Assembly: GCF_003990335.1 (NCBI RefSeq)
Contig: NZ_CP034683.1
Location: 4,137,501 to 4,201,500 of the forward strand
Length of the DNA: 64,000 nt
DNA from: Rheinheimera mangrovi
GTDB taxonomy: Bacteria > Pseudomonadota > Gammaproteobacteria > Enterobacterales > Alteromonadaceae
Direction: 5' to 3'
This document shows, in pieces, positions 1 through 8,762 of this stretch (the first letter of the stretch is position 1; each line of letters opens with the position of its first letter). Both the position numbers and the translations under genes were made by a program. The notes below the pieces were generated by a model, which saw nothing but the letters and a program-made list of their open reading frames with translations, ran no database searches and was not told the DNA's origin.

Positions 1-38
1 AACCACAAACCCGCAGCCATTTTTTCCTGCTCAGTCAT
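1..38 (-). CDS. Possible sugar O-acetyltransferase (maltose acetyltransferase-like), 5' end only
   Basis: Reading leftward from an ATG at 38, twelve codons run off the window edge: MTEQEKMAAGLW. The family of maltose/galactoside O-acetyltransferases commonly starts with a short acidic N-terminus followed by EKM-AG, which this resembles. Only the first dozen residues are visible and the ribosome binding site is weak, so the call rests on a short motif. It would be divergent from the DUF3334 gene that starts at 169. Confidence 0.4.
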   Translation of the reverse strand, partial: MTEQEKMAAGLW

Positions 39-168
39 CAATCTCTGCCCTTGTCTCACTTATCATTAGGCTGATGCTGATAACACAAAGCTTCAGGCTT
101 TTTATAGTGTTATGCGTTGGATTAGGGATATACTAAGGCTAATGTCGTTGTTTAGCTGGGTTTATCAG

Positions 169-843
169 ATGAAAAAAACCAAAGTTGTCACTACTGAAGA
201 AATATTGCTCACTCTCTGTCAGTCCGTTACTCAGGTGTTAGCTGCCGCTGGCAACGATAAGGTTGCTTATTCACCTATGGTACAGAAAATCCATAAAACC
301 TGCCTGCGCCCAGATCTTGGTTGCTTTGTATTATTTGATGGTGGCTTTTCTGGTTTAGTGATTATCAACTTTACATCTCAAGCGGCCATGGAAATTTATC
401 GTAAGTATATGATGAGTATGGGCATGCCTGAATCTGAATTAGCTAATTTCCATACCTCAGACGAAGTGGGCAATGTAATGGGGGAGCTGATGAACCAAAT
501 CGTTGGCGATTTCACCAACAGAGTAAGGATGGAACTGCAAACCTCAATTAATCAAAGCCAGCCTAAAATGATGGCGATTAATAAACAGGTGCAGATTATG
601 ATCAACACCCAGTTGGATCAACCTCAGGCTCGCCGTGTCACCTTCAGCACACCAAACCATGCAATTTTTTACATGGAGCTGTCGATGGACAAAACTGAAT
701 TTATTCAGTTGCACGATTTCATCCCTCCACAGGATGAAAACCCGGATGATATTATTGCCAATACCAACGCAGCCGAAGCAGAATCAAATGAGGTGATGAC
801 TTCTGAAGTGGATGATGACTTCCTGAAAAATCTAGGGCTTTAA
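169..843 (+). CDS. DUF3334 family protein
   Basis: A 224-residue soluble protein starting MKKTKVVTTEEILLTLCQSV. It resembles the DUF3334 family of aquatic gammaproteobacteria, whose biochemical role is not known to me. The central part (HTSDEVGNVMGELMNQIVGDF) looks like the CheC/CheX/FliN-type helix that packs a conserved acidic-Asn pair, so a distant link to the chemotaxis phosphatase fold is possible; this is inference. The tail is acidic and low in complexity. I chose the ATG at 169 rather than the one at 112, because the extra 19 residues are not family-like. Its stop overlaps by 4 bp the stop of the convergent histidine kinase gene. Confidence 0.8.
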   Translation: MKKTKVVTTEEILLTLCQSVTQVLAAAGNDKVAYSPMVQKIHKTCLRPDLGCFVLFDGGFSGLVIINFTSQAAMEIYRKYMMSMGMPESELANFHTSDEVGNVMGELMNQIVGDFTNRVRMELQTSINQSQPKMMAINKQVQIMINTQLDQPQARRVTFSTPNHAIFYMELSMDKTEFIQLHDFIPPQDENPDDIIANTNAAEAESNEVMTSEVDDDFLKNLGL

Positions 844-2069
844 TGCTGTATTCTGCCATCAGGGCTTTGTTCCGATGGCAGTTTAATCAGAAAACTGGCA
901 CCTCCCCATCTGCTTTCCCCGACTTCAATACTGGCCTTATGCCATTCAAGCACACGACAGACAATAGCAAGCCCTAAACCAAAACCACCAAAACCTTTTT
1001 GCCGGCTGGGGTCTAATCTGACAAAAGGCTTCAGAATTTCAGCCCTTTGTTCAGGCGCTATTCCAGGCCCATCATCTTCGACCATAATCTCAATAGCATT
1101 AGTCCCGGCTCGCAATCTGAGCGCCACCTTTTTCTGAGCAAATCGCTTGGCATTCACCAGTAAATTTTGTACTGCTCTTTCCAGATAATGGCCATCGCAG
1201 ACATAAACACAACGGCTGATGATGTCCAATTCAATCGCAGTTCCAGGTAAAGGTGATAGTTTTTCGACTAAGTTCTGCAACAACTCCGACAAATCCACTT
1301 GTTGCATTTTCAACTGAGGTTGTGTCGATTCAAGACGGGCATAGTCCAGCATCTCATCCACAAGTTGCTCAAGCTCTTTTACATCGTTAATCATCAGTTG
1401 TTTTTCGTTTTGCGGCAAAGCGGACAGTTCCAGTGCAAAACTTAAACGGGCCAAAGGTGTCCGCAATTCATGGGAAACCGCCTGAGTCATTTCACGTTGC
1501 AACCCAAGCAGGCGCTGAATTTGTTGGCGCATTTGTTCAAAACTCAGTGCAATAGGGGCAATAAAAGATCGGACAGGCACAGTAGCAACACCTGAAGGGG
1601 CACTGATTTGTTGTCGGAGCTGCTGAATATCACGCGCGACAGGCCAAAGCCATAACCAGACAGCTACAGCTAACAAACCCAAAAACAGTAAGCTAAACCA
1701 GTAAGAAGGTACTGCACTATCTGTCAGGTCTGCCGGTCCCAGTTGCCATAACTCACCTTGCTGCATGGCATAAAAAAACACCTGATCTTTCGTAAACAGA
1801 GGCACAACCTGGCCAGCCTCCAATGCCGCCAGTTCGGTTTCTGACCAGAGGATACTGCCTGCAGGCAGTACATTAGCAGGCAAGGCGGAAGAGAACTTAG
1901 CCTGAGAGACAGGCTGAGTACTGAGTTGTGCAGCCAGATTGTCTGCCACCAAAAGTACCCAGGGGGGCACCTGGCTTTGGGTTTCCTGCCAGATCCTCTC
2001 TACAGTCCAGCCTACGCCCACCAGTACCAGTGAAATAAACAGATAAAAATGCAGAAATAGTCTGGACAC
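840..2069 (-). CDS. Two-component sensor histidine kinase
   Basis: A 409-residue inner-membrane kinase. Two membrane segments (about residues 5-22 and 124-143) flank a roughly 100-residue periplasmic sensor region. A short linker leads to the HisKA dimerisation helix with the phosphorylated His at about 200 (SHELRTPLARL), then an HATPase_c domain with an N box (NLLVNAKRFA), DDGPGIAPE and GLGLAIVCR. The architecture resembles RstB/EnvZ-type kinases. The start is GTG at 2069; no better in-frame start exists because a stop lies just upstream. It is last in an operon with MipA, DUF3019 and the response regulator, but a 132-bp intergenic repeat separates it from the regulator, which may alter its dosage. 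The signal sensed is unknown. Confidence 0.9.
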   Translation of the reverse strand: MSRLFLHFYLFISLVLVGVGWTVERIWQETQSQVPPWVLLVADNLAAQLSTQPVSQAKFSSALPANVLPAGSILWSETELAALEAGQVVPLFTKDQVFFYAMQQGELWQLGPADLTDSAVPSYWFSLLFLGLLAVAVWLWLWPVARDIQQLRQQISAPSGVATVPVRSFIAPIALSFEQMRQQIQRLLGLQREMTQAVSHELRTPLARLSFALELSALPQNEKQLMINDVKELEQLVDEMLDYARLESTQPQLKMQQVDLSELLQNLVEKLSPLPGTAIELDIISRCVYVCDGHYLERAVQNLLVNAKRFAQKKVALRLRAGTNAIEIMVEDDGPGIAPEQRAEILKPFVRLDPSRQKGFGGFGLGLAIVCRVLEWHKASIEVGESRWGGASFLIKLPSEQSPDGRIQH

Positions 2070-2078
2070 TATCTAAAA

Positions 2079-2210
2079 CCCAAAGCAATTGAAGTTGCAG
2101 CGCGACAAGCGCATCAAACCGCAACAACATAGATGCGCTATGTGATCGGGGCGAGACTCTTTACCATCACAGCATGTAGTCAACAAAGCTGCAGTCTCAA
2201 GTGAGAAGGG
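2079..2210 (+). repeat. Dispersed intergenic repeat, copy A (inside two-component operon)
   Basis: It begins CCCAAAGCAATTGAAGTTGC and ends CTCAAGTGAGAAGGG, matching the ends of the copies near 4510-4867, 8763-8879 and 11019-11138. The centre has the CATAG...CTATG inverted arms typical of the family, followed by a GTAGTCAACAAAGCTGCAG segment. It fills almost all of the space between the response-regulator stop (2212) and the kinase start (2069), on the strand opposite to the operon. Confidence 0.85.
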
Positions 2211-2211
2211 T

Positions 2212-2907
2212 TTAATTGTTCCAGGCATCAGCGACAAATAAATACCCTTTCCCCCAAACCGTTTTAATCCGGAAAGGTGTTTCAGCATTGTCGTTCAGTT
2301 TACGCCGCAAGTGCGATACCCGAACATCGACGGTCCGATCCAGACCATCATATTCACGACCAATAATTTGTTTGTGTATAGCTTCACGTTTAACCGTTTG
2401 ACCTGCATGTTTAGCAAGCATCCACAACAAATCAAACTCATAGCTGGTTAGTTCCACCAGTTGTCCGGCAAAATGAGCTTCACGGGCACTGTTATTCAGA
2501 CTCAACTGCCCAAAGCTAAGCTCCTGATTTTCACTTTTAATGGCAGGACTACCACGCCTTAATAACGCATGTACCCTGGCCAGCAACACACGGGGCTCCA
2601 CTGGTTTAATCACATAATCATCAGCGCCCAGCTCCAAACCAAGCACCTGATCTATATCGCCTTGTTTAGCTGTTAACATCAGAATAGGGGCAGTAAACCA
2701 GGGGCGTATAGTGCGGCAGATGGTAAAGCCATCCATACCGGGCAACATCAAGTCCAGAATCACCAAATCGGGTTGCCAGGTCTGACAAATGGCGGGCACT
2801 GTATCGCCCCGGCTCTCCAGCCGCACTTCAAAACCATGCTGTTGCAAAAAGCTCTGCACCAAAGCGGCCAAACGGGCATCATCTTCAACCAATAAGATTT
2901 TTTGCAT
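2212..2907 (-). CDS. OmpR-family response regulator
   Basis: A 231-residue regulator. The receiver domain (about 1-118) carries the acidic pocket VEDD, the phospho-acceptor Asp52 (VILDLMLPGMDG), the conserved Thr in MLTAK and the Lys in VIKPVEP. A C-terminal winged-helix DNA-binding domain follows (about 130-228; LTSYEFDLLWMLAKHAGQTV, then the RTVDVRVSHLRRKL recognition helix). It is similar in layout to RstA. Its ATG shares one base with the TAA of the DUF3019 gene upstream, so the two are translationally coupled. Its partner kinase lies downstream after an inserted repeat. It probably controls the mipA-like operon it belongs to, an inference from position. Confidence 0.93.
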   Translation of the reverse strand: MQKILLVEDDARLAALVQSFLQQHGFEVRLESRGDTVPAICQTWQPDLVILDLMLPGMDGFTICRTIRPWFTAPILMLTAKQGDIDQVLGLELGADDYVIKPVEPRVLLARVHALLRRGSPAIKSENQELSFGQLSLNNSAREAHFAGQLVELTSYEFDLLWMLAKHAGQTVKREAIHKQIIGREYDGLDRTVDVRVSHLRRKLNDNAETPFRIKTVWGKGYLFVADAWNN

Positions 2908-3281
2908 TAAAACACACTCCAGGGCGCCACCAGACGTCTTCTTTTTTCCGGCTGACGGCTTAATACAATTAACTCTTTGCGCAGCACAACACTGTTGTCA
3001 CGCTGCAATCTGACTTCGGTTTTACCCGGCCAGCTCAATAGCTGTTGCCACTGCCCTTGCCGTGCCTGCTGCCAGCACCGTATTTGCTGTTGCGCAAAAT
3101 ACAGACACAGATCTTCGGCTCTGGAACTGCTCCAACTGACTGTAAGTTGCGCTTCACAGTTTTGTTCTACTGTTGCAGAAACACAAAAAGCCGGACTTAC
3201 AGACCAGCATAATTCAGCCCTGCATTCAGGGTTTTGGGCAGTTACCAGCAGCATATTACCGGCTAAAAACAGCCCTAACAT
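2907..3281 (-). CDS. DUF3019 family protein
   Basis: A 124-residue exported protein with an N-terminal hydrophobic segment (MLGLFLAGNMLLVTAQ) and several cysteines (PECRAELCWSVSPAFCV, EQNCEAQL, DLCLYF, IRCW). The cysteine pattern suggests disulphides in the periplasm. The C-terminus is basic (PEKRRRLV). It fits the DUF3019 family, which regularly sits between MipA/OmpV genes and OmpR-type two-component genes in Shewanella-like bacteria. A role as periplasmic accessory of that sensor/effector module is inference. It lies 14 bp after the MipA gene and is coupled to the regulator by a TAATG overlap. Confidence 0.8.
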   Translation of the reverse strand: MLGLFLAGNMLLVTAQNPECRAELCWSVSPAFCVSATVEQNCEAQLTVSWSSSRAEDLCLYFAQQQIRCWQQARQGQWQQLLSWPGKTEVRLQRDNSVVLRKELIVLSRQPEKRRRLVAPWSVF

Positions 3282-3295
3282 TCCCTATCCTTGCG

Positions 3296-4153
3296 TTAAT
3301 AAAAGCGATAACTCATACCCACAAACCAAGTCTGCACCGAATCTTTCTGCACTAACGGGCTATCCGTCATAGCACTATCCAAATGCAGATATCTATAAAA
3401 AGTCAGTACTGACCAACGAGAATTCAACGCTTTTTGCCAGCCCAGACGTAACTCAGGTTGCCAACTGGCACGTCCTTGATATCGCTGCAGGTAATACAAC
3501 TCATCGTTACCCACACCATAATAGGTATCGATCAGTTTGGCACTTTTCCAATACAAGGTGCCACTCAGATCAAATTGTCCGCCCGCCAGTGGCCAAAACC
3601 GTGACCAACTCAAACTGGCATTCTGACCGCTGTACTTCGAGTTCAGGTTCTGCCACAGGTTCAGTCGGCTTTGCCATTGTTCGCCAAACCAGTTGAGCTG
3701 CAATCCGGCATCTACTGCTGTTGGTCTCTTTTTAACATGTTCAATAGAAACTGTACTCATCGCTTTCTCAGTGCCAGTTTCCACTTCTGGAGGTAATAAA
3801 GCTCCGGAGCTGTTAAAGGTAATCACATTGCCAGCAAACCAGCGCTGAAAGTAACCTTTTTCTGAATTTAGCCGCATCACCAGACTCACGGCAAAGCGAT
3901 CATTTTGTTGCAGGCTATAACCCAAGGTGCCATTGTCGATAAACCAGGAATCTGCATAGTAGCTAAAATCCGGTAAAACCAGCATAGGAAAACTGTCACC
4001 GTCATACAAAGGGTTGCTACGTTGCCCTGCCCCCAGTGCGACAGATAACTGAAATTGTTCAGACTCTACACAACCGTCTTGATCTGTAGCGCATGCCAAA
4101 GCGGCACCGCTGCAAAAAAAGCAGATGAAAAAAAGCCAGACCACTGATTTCAT
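3296..4153 (-). CDS. MipA/OmpV family outer-membrane protein
   Basis: A protein of about 285 residues with a signal peptide (MKSVVWLFFICFFCSGAALA) and many alternating amphipathic strands ending in MSYRFY, the C-terminal aromatic signature of outer-membrane barrels. The family (MltA-interacting protein/OmpV) forms small barrels linked to murein scaffolding and to envelope stress or antimicrobial responses. Three in-frame ATGs exist. The one at 4153 is preferred because it puts the signal peptide at the N-terminus and has GGGTGA upstream; the first ATG is at 4177. It is first in the operon with DUF3019, the response regulator and the kinase. Confidence 0.88.
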   Translation of the reverse strand: MKSVVWLFFICFFCSGAALACATDQDGCVESEQFQLSVALGAGQRSNPLYDGDSFPMLVLPDFSYYADSWFIDNGTLGYSLQQNDRFAVSLVMRLNSEKGYFQRWFAGNVITFNSSGALLPPEVETGTEKAMSTVSIEHVKKRPTAVDAGLQLNWFGEQWQSRLNLWQNLNSKYSGQNASLSWSRFWPLAGGQFDLSGTLYWKSAKLIDTYYGVGNDELYYLQRYQGRASWQPELRLGWQKALNSRWSVLTFYRYLHLDSAMTDSPLVQKDSVQTWFVGMSYRFY

Positions 4154-4177
4154 CGACACATCACCCATACTATTCAT

Positions 4178-4869
4178 GTCGCGTACTTTAGCAGTTAATA
4201 CAAAACAGCTTAAGTAAAGTTAACAACTTCACACAAATTGTCGTATGAAGTCACAATGGCAGAACGGTCAAACGGACAAAATCTGATGGGCTTGTACCAA
4301 GCTAACTAAATGTTCTGAAGACCTTTTCCCACCACTGGTGAAAAGGATCAAACAGGTGAATTTAATGCTATGATGCCCATTATAAAAAAGAGCAAACCAG
4401 CCAGTGATTGCAGTAGTAACAAAGAGCTTTCTGAAAATAAATGTAACGGCGGGTTTTATCCCAGTCCGTCTCGCAGATAAAGCGATGTTAGAGCGATAAA
4501 AGAACGAGTCCCCAATCACATAGTTGTCCTATGTGATTGGGTCGAAGATCTTTATTGTAAAAGAGCGCAGTCAACGCAGCTCCAGCTTCAAGAAAGAAGG
4601 GTGTTACCCACATTAATTGGAGTTGCAGCAAGGCGACAAGAGATAGAGTCCCCATGAACATAGTTGCCCTATGTGATTGGGCCGAAGATCTTTATTGTAA
4701 AAGAGCGCAGTCAACGCAGCTGCAGCTTCAAGAAAGAAGGGTGTTACCCAAATTAATTGGAGTTGCAGCAAGGCGACAAGAGATAGAGTCCCCATGAACA
4801 TAGTTGTCCTATGTGATTGGGGTGATAGAGCGCAGTCAACGCAGCTGCAGCTTCAAGAAAGAAGGGTAT
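4178..4869. other. Long intergenic region between divergent mipA-like and LacI genes
   Basis: A stretch of 692 bp without a convincing gene. The left part (4178-4490) presumably holds the mipA-like promoter. The right part is occupied by a tandem array of the dispersed repeat. Short open frames within it follow the repeat unit and are not protein-like. Confidence 0.7.
4500..4867 (+). repeat. Dispersed intergenic repeat, tandem array of three copies (B1-B3)
   Basis: Three head-to-tail units: a left-truncated or diverged copy (about 4500-4606), a full copy (about 4607-4746) and a copy lacking about 20 bp in the middle (about 4747-4867). The measured period is 140 bp (ATTAATTGGAGTTGCAGC recurs at 4612 and 4752). 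B1 has a perfect 13-bp inverted repeat, CCCAATCACATAG at 4511-4523 paired with CTATGTGATTGGG at 4529-4541, loop TTGTC. The end of B3 (AAGAAAGAAGGG) lies directly before the LacI start and supplies its ribosome binding site. Confidence 0.9.
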
Positions 4870-5943
4870 ATGAAGTCAACAAATCAGCCAGGAATAGCCC
4901 CGATGACACCGATGAAAGGAAAAGCAACTTCCTTTGACATCGCCTATCTTGCCGGCGTATCACAATCCACTGTATCCCGTGCATTGCGTGACAGCCCTGC
5001 TGTTAATCAGGAAACCAAAGACAAAATCTTTGCCATTGCCAAACAGCTGAACTACAAGGTAGATAAAAACGCCAGTAATTTACGAAAACAAACCACCGGC
5101 ACTCTGGCACTATTGCTGTTTGAAGACCCGACTGTGGATGAGTCACAAATTAATCCATTTTTTCTTGCGATGCTCGGCAGTATCACCCGAGCCTGCAGTC
5201 AGCGTGGTCATGATTTATTAGTCTCGTTCCAGCAGTTGAGTAATGACTGGCATGCCGATTACGAAGACAGTAAAAAAGCTGATGGCATTATTCTGCTAGG
5301 TTATGGTGACTACAAAGACTACGAAGAAAAACTAAACACCCTGTTAGCACAGCAAACCCACTTTGTTTGTTGGGGCGCTGAAGTGCATGGCCATCCAGAA
5401 TTCACCATCCGCAGCAATAATTTGCAAGGAGGCAAACTGGCTGGACAGCATCTGCTGCAGCAAGGACGAAAACGTTTCGCTTTTATCGGCAATGCATCCG
5501 ACAACAGTCCTGAATTTCTGGCTCGTTATCAGGGAATGGTGCACGCCTTAGAACAAGCAGGCATTGCGCAAAGTACAGTGGCGCAACTGGATGCTATTTC
5601 AACAGAGCAGGCAGGTTTTAATGCCATTAATCAACTTCATGAACAGGGTAAAAGTTTTGACGCACTGTTTTGTGCCAGTGATTTGATTGCCGTAGGCGCA
5701 ATTCGCGCTTTGCAGAAAAAAGGCCTGAAAGTACCTGAAGATGTCGCAGTGGTAGGTTTTGATGATATTCCGGTTGCCTCCTTTTCATCGCCGGCGTTAA
5801 CCACTATTCAACAAAACACTTCTTTGGCCGGTGAAATGCTGGTGGTTAACTTACTAAAACTGATTAATCATCAAGCCGTAGAACTAACAGAAATTCAGCC
5901 AAAAATCATAGTCCGTCAATCTTGTGGTGCTGCAGAGCGTTAA
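4870..5943 (+). CDS. malR: LacI-family transcriptional regulator, probable MalR
   Basis: A 357-residue repressor. An N-terminal helix-turn-helix (about 21-45; SFDIAYLAGVSQSTVSRALR) is followed by a periplasmic-binding-protein-like effector domain (about 75-355; DALFCASDLIAVGAIRAL, VGFDDIPVASFSSPALTTI). An ATG at 4870 is chosen over 4804 because GAAGGG sits 4 bp before it and the longer frame would translate repeat DNA. There is an unusual 20-residue tail before the helix-turn-helix. Neighbouring genes encode maltodextrin uptake and hydrolysis, and TACGTA-centred palindromes typical of LacI operators precede them. The name is therefore an inference from context. The gene has a tandem repeat array instead of an ordinary leader. 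Confidence 0.85.
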   Translation: MKSTNQPGIAPMTPMKGKATSFDIAYLAGVSQSTVSRALRDSPAVNQETKDKIFAIAKQLNYKVDKNASNLRKQTTGTLALLLFEDPTVDESQINPFFLAMLGSITRACSQRGHDLLVSFQQLSNDWHADYEDSKKADGIILLGYGDYKDYEEKLNTLLAQQTHFVCWGAEVHGHPEFTIRSNNLQGGKLAGQHLLQQGRKRFAFIGNASDNSPEFLARYQGMVHALEQAGIAQSTVAQLDAISTEQAGFNAINQLHEQGKSFDALFCASDLIAVGAIRALQKKGLKVPEDVAVVGFDDIPVASFSSPALTTIQQNTSLAGEMLVVNLLKLINHQAVELTEIQPKIIVRQSCGAAER

Positions 5944-5964
5944 GCTGCAGCCCGGGTTCCTCTG

Positions 5965-6900
5965 ATGAATATATCCAGTAAAGGTTTGCATTCGCGCAAC
6001 AAACACCAACAAGCATATGATTTTACGGCCCTCTGCGCAGCTGTACCGGCATTAACAGCTTTTGTACGGGACAATGGTTATGGCCTGCTTTCAATCGACT
6101 TTGCCAACCCTGACGCAGTAAAAACTCTCAATCAGGCGCTGTTAAAGCAGCAGTATTCGATAGAGCACTGGCAGCTGCCTGATGGTTTTTTATGTCCGGC
6201 AGTGCCCGGCCGCGTCGACTATTTGCATTATTTGGCCGATCTGCTTGCTGTACTGAATAAAAACAAAATTCCTACAGGAGCAAAAGTACAACTGCTGGAT
6301 ACAGGCTGTGGCGCTAACCTGATTTATCCTTTGTTGGCTCAGGCTGAATATGGCTGGAAAGTAACAGCTTCAGAATTGGATCCACAAGCGGTCAATGCTG
6401 CTCAGCAATTAATTGAACAAAATCAGCTGCAACAAAAAATTACTCTGAAACAGCAACATAACTCAGATCATATTTTTCAGGGCATTATCCAGCCCAACGA
6501 TTTGTTTGATCTGACCTTATGCAACCCGCCTTTTCATACGTCGGCCGAGCAGGCTTTGGCAGGCAGTGAACGTAAGGCTAAAAACCTTGGACATCACAAT
6601 ACAACACTCAACTTTGCAGGGCGTTGTCACGAGCTTTGGTGTGATGGCGGTGAGGCCGCTTTTATCCGGCGGATGATCGATGAAAGCCAGAGTTATGCGC
6701 AACAAGTGCTTTGGTTTAGCAGTCTGGTATCGAAGCAGGAAAACGTGCCGGCTTTACAACAACAGTTGAAGAAACTTGGCGCTCAGCAACAGCTTATTGC
6801 AATGCAACAAGGCAACAAACAAAGCCGGATCCTTGCCTGGAGTTTTATGCCTGAAAAACAACAACTGTTATGGGCTCAATTCAGGTGGCAAAAGAAGTAA
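5965..6900 (+). CDS. rlmF: 23S rRNA (adenine(1618)-N6)-methyltransferase RlmF
   Basis: A 311-residue SAM-dependent enzyme that methylates N6 of A1618 in 23S rRNA. It starts with the family-typical SSKGLHSRNKHQQAYDF. It has the SAM-binding loop LDTGCGANLI (111-120), an acidic SELDP (136-140) and the catalytic amino-methyltransferase motif NPPFH (187-191). Length and motif order match E. coli RlmF (YbiN). It follows the LacI gene by 21 bp on the same strand and may be co-transcribed, although the functions are unrelated. Confidence 0.95.
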   Translation: MNISSKGLHSRNKHQQAYDFTALCAAVPALTAFVRDNGYGLLSIDFANPDAVKTLNQALLKQQYSIEHWQLPDGFLCPAVPGRVDYLHYLADLLAVLNKNKIPTGAKVQLLDTGCGANLIYPLLAQAEYGWKVTASELDPQAVNAAQQLIEQNQLQQKITLKQQHNSDHIFQGIIQPNDLFDLTLCNPPFHTSAEQALAGSERKAKNLGHHNTTLNFAGRCHELWCDGGEAAFIRRMIDESQSYAQQVLWFSSLVSKQENVPALQQQLKKLGAQQQLIAMQQGNKQSRILAWSFMPEKQQLLWAQFRWQKK

Positions 6901-6923
6901 CGTCAGTAGCAAGACTTTAAGGT

Positions 6924-6960
6924 GCTTTTGACCTGTCCATCGCATAAACAGGTCAAAAGC
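6924..6960. terminator. Possible bidirectional terminator between convergent rlmF and MFS genes
   Basis: A perfect 12-bp inverted repeat, GCTTTTGACCTG (6924-6935) with CAGGTCAAAAGC (6949-6960) and a 13-nt loop, placed between two convergent stop codons. There is no U-tract directly after the stem, so intrinsic termination would be imperfect; the A/T runs inside the stem ends may serve. Confidence 0.55.
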
Positions 6961-6970
6961 AGGAGAGCCG

Positions 6971-8482
6971 TTATTTAGAAGCCAATCGGCGGGTTTTCAC
7001 ACGCAACACATACAAAGCAGCAATGATCCAACTAATCCCACCTATAACCAGTGCATAAATGGCTTGTTTATCAAACAAGTGATTCACCAGTGAACCTAAA
7101 ATACTGGCGGCCAGTAACTGTGGCAGCACGATAAAGATATTAAAGATGCCCATATACACACCCATTTTATTGGCTGGCAGGCTGTCGGCTAATAAAGCGT
7201 AAGGTAAAGATAAAATCGATGCCCACGCCATACCTACGCCGATCATTGGGATCCACAGCATCAGCGGATCTTCTATCCACATAAAACCGAATAAACCAAA
7301 GGCACCACAAACCAGGTTAAAACTATGCGTCAGTTGAATACTGGACTTGCGCACCATAATAGGGATTAACAAGGCTGCAATAGCGGCAAAACCATTGTAA
7401 ATTGCAAACAAAATGCCTACCCAGTCTGCGCCTTCGTTATAAGCGGCTGAGGTGGTATCGCTGCTGCCATAATGAGTGGCAGTGACAGCGGCTGTGGTAT
7501 AAATCCATAATGAAAACAATGCAAACCAGGAGAAAAATTGCACTACAGCTAAGCGGCGCATACTAATAGGCATACTGTACAAATCGTCGATGATTTGCAC
7601 CAACATAGTGTAGTTTTCTTTGGTCTTGTACCAACTGGTCAGCCACTGCAATAAACCAAAAGCAGCTAAACCGCCGCCAAGAATATACAGCTGTTTGTCC
7701 ATATCCCAGTTGTATACAACAGTCAGGCAGATAATACCGACCAACACAAAAGCCCAGCCACGGTGGAAATAGGTTTTACCTGAACCTGCAGGTTGCATAG
7801 CAGGTGCCTGATGATTTGGCTCGGCCAATTCAGCTTTCTCATACTCTGCCAGTTCTGCCGGGCTGTATTCTTTGCTGCGGATCACAGTCCAAAGTACCGC
7901 CAGCAGCAATACAGCGCCACCAACATAAAAAGAATATTTTACTGAGTCAGGGATTTGACCTTCAGGTGCTGTGTTGGCAACTTCAAACCAGTTGGTCAGG
8001 ATCCAGGGTAAAGCAGAAGCGATAACAGCGCCTACACCAATAAAGAAGCTTTGCATCGAAAAGCCCATAGGGCGTTGTTTCGCATTTAAGTTGTCACCCA
8101 CAAAAGCGCGGAATGGCTCCATAGTGACATTAATAGCAGCATCTAAAATCCACAACATACCGGCTGCTATCCATAAGCCTGGCGAGTTGGGCATAAAAAA
8201 CAAAGCTAAGGTGGTGACTATGGCACCATAGAGGAAAAATGGACGGCGACGGCCTAACTTAGTCCAGGTTTTATCGCTAAAGTGACCAATCAAAGGTTGC
8301 ACTAACAGACCTGTTAACGGAGCTGCAATCCATAGAATAGGGATTTCATCAATACTGGCTCCCAGCGTCTGAAAAATACGGCTGACATTACCGTTTTGCA
8401 GAGCAAAACCAAACTGGATCCCGAGGAATCCAAAACACATATTCCAGATTTGCCAAAAACTGAGATTGGGCTTTTGTTGCAT
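6971..8482 (-). CDS. MFS sugar transporter, SLC45-like (probable maltose/maltodextrin permease)
   Basis: A 503-residue inner-membrane carrier with about 12 hydrophobic segments. The N-terminal half carries QPLIGHFSDKTWTKLGRRRPFF, the loop 2-3 signature of the SLC45/GPH-like sugar transporters. A charged cytoplasmic loop (about 205-235) separates the two halves. In marine gammaproteobacteria this type sits with malR, GH13 and GH31 genes and imports maltose or short maltodextrins from the periplasm; the substrate is inferred from that context. A TGAATACGTATTCA palindrome lies 212 bp upstream. The gene converges on rlmF. Confidence 0.88.
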   Translation of the reverse strand: MQQKPNLSFWQIWNMCFGFLGIQFGFALQNGNVSRIFQTLGASIDEIPILWIAAPLTGLLVQPLIGHFSDKTWTKLGRRRPFFLYGAIVTTLALFFMPNSPGLWIAAGMLWILDAAINVTMEPFRAFVGDNLNAKQRPMGFSMQSFFIGVGAVIASALPWILTNWFEVANTAPEGQIPDSVKYSFYVGGAVLLLAVLWTVIRSKEYSPAELAEYEKAELAEPNHQAPAMQPAGSGKTYFHRGWAFVLVGIICLTVVYNWDMDKQLYILGGGLAAFGLLQWLTSWYKTKENYTMLVQIIDDLYSMPISMRRLAVVQFFSWFALFSLWIYTTAAVTATHYGSSDTTSAAYNEGADWVGILFAIYNGFAAIAALLIPIMVRKSSIQLTHSFNLVCGAFGLFGFMWIEDPLMLWIPMIGVGMAWASILSLPYALLADSLPANKMGVYMGIFNIFIVLPQLLAASILGSLVNHLFDKQAIYALVIGGISWIIAALYVLRVKTRRLASK

Positions 8483-8693
8483 ATCGTTGTCCTGTTGCGT
8501 CCGGCAGCTTTATTGAGGAATACATCCAGCAATCAGCCACTCTTGAATAAAATACGGGTTCGATCTCAGGTGAAGCACTTTGGCTTTTGGTCTGCTGACC
8601 TTTATCCCGAGTCTGTGTGTCAGTCTTTTATAACGCTGCACATCGTTTTGTAGGGTGTCCGATTAGAACAGCGATACATGCTGCACAACAAGA

Positions 8694-8707
8694 TGAATAC
8701 GTATTCA
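8694..8707. promoter_or_regulatory. Predicted LacI/MalR operator upstream of the MFS transporter
   Basis: TGAATACGTATTCA is a perfect 14-bp palindrome with the central CpG typical of LacI-family operators. The identical sequence occurs at 17577-17590 before the TonB receptor, and a close variant at 17413-17426. It lies 212 bp upstream of the MFS start codon, implying a long leader or a promoter near 8650-8700. Confidence 0.82.
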
Positions 8708-8762
8708 AGTCAGCTTCCACTTTTCACATCAGCCCAAATCTACTATGCCCTACACCACTTTG

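Noticed and set aside
4613-4801. Small open frame in the tandem repeat array upstream of the LacI gene
   Set aside because: Its sequence follows the repeat unit and similar short frames recur in other copies of the repeat (around 2073-2288 and 10935-11201), so it reflects repeat composition.
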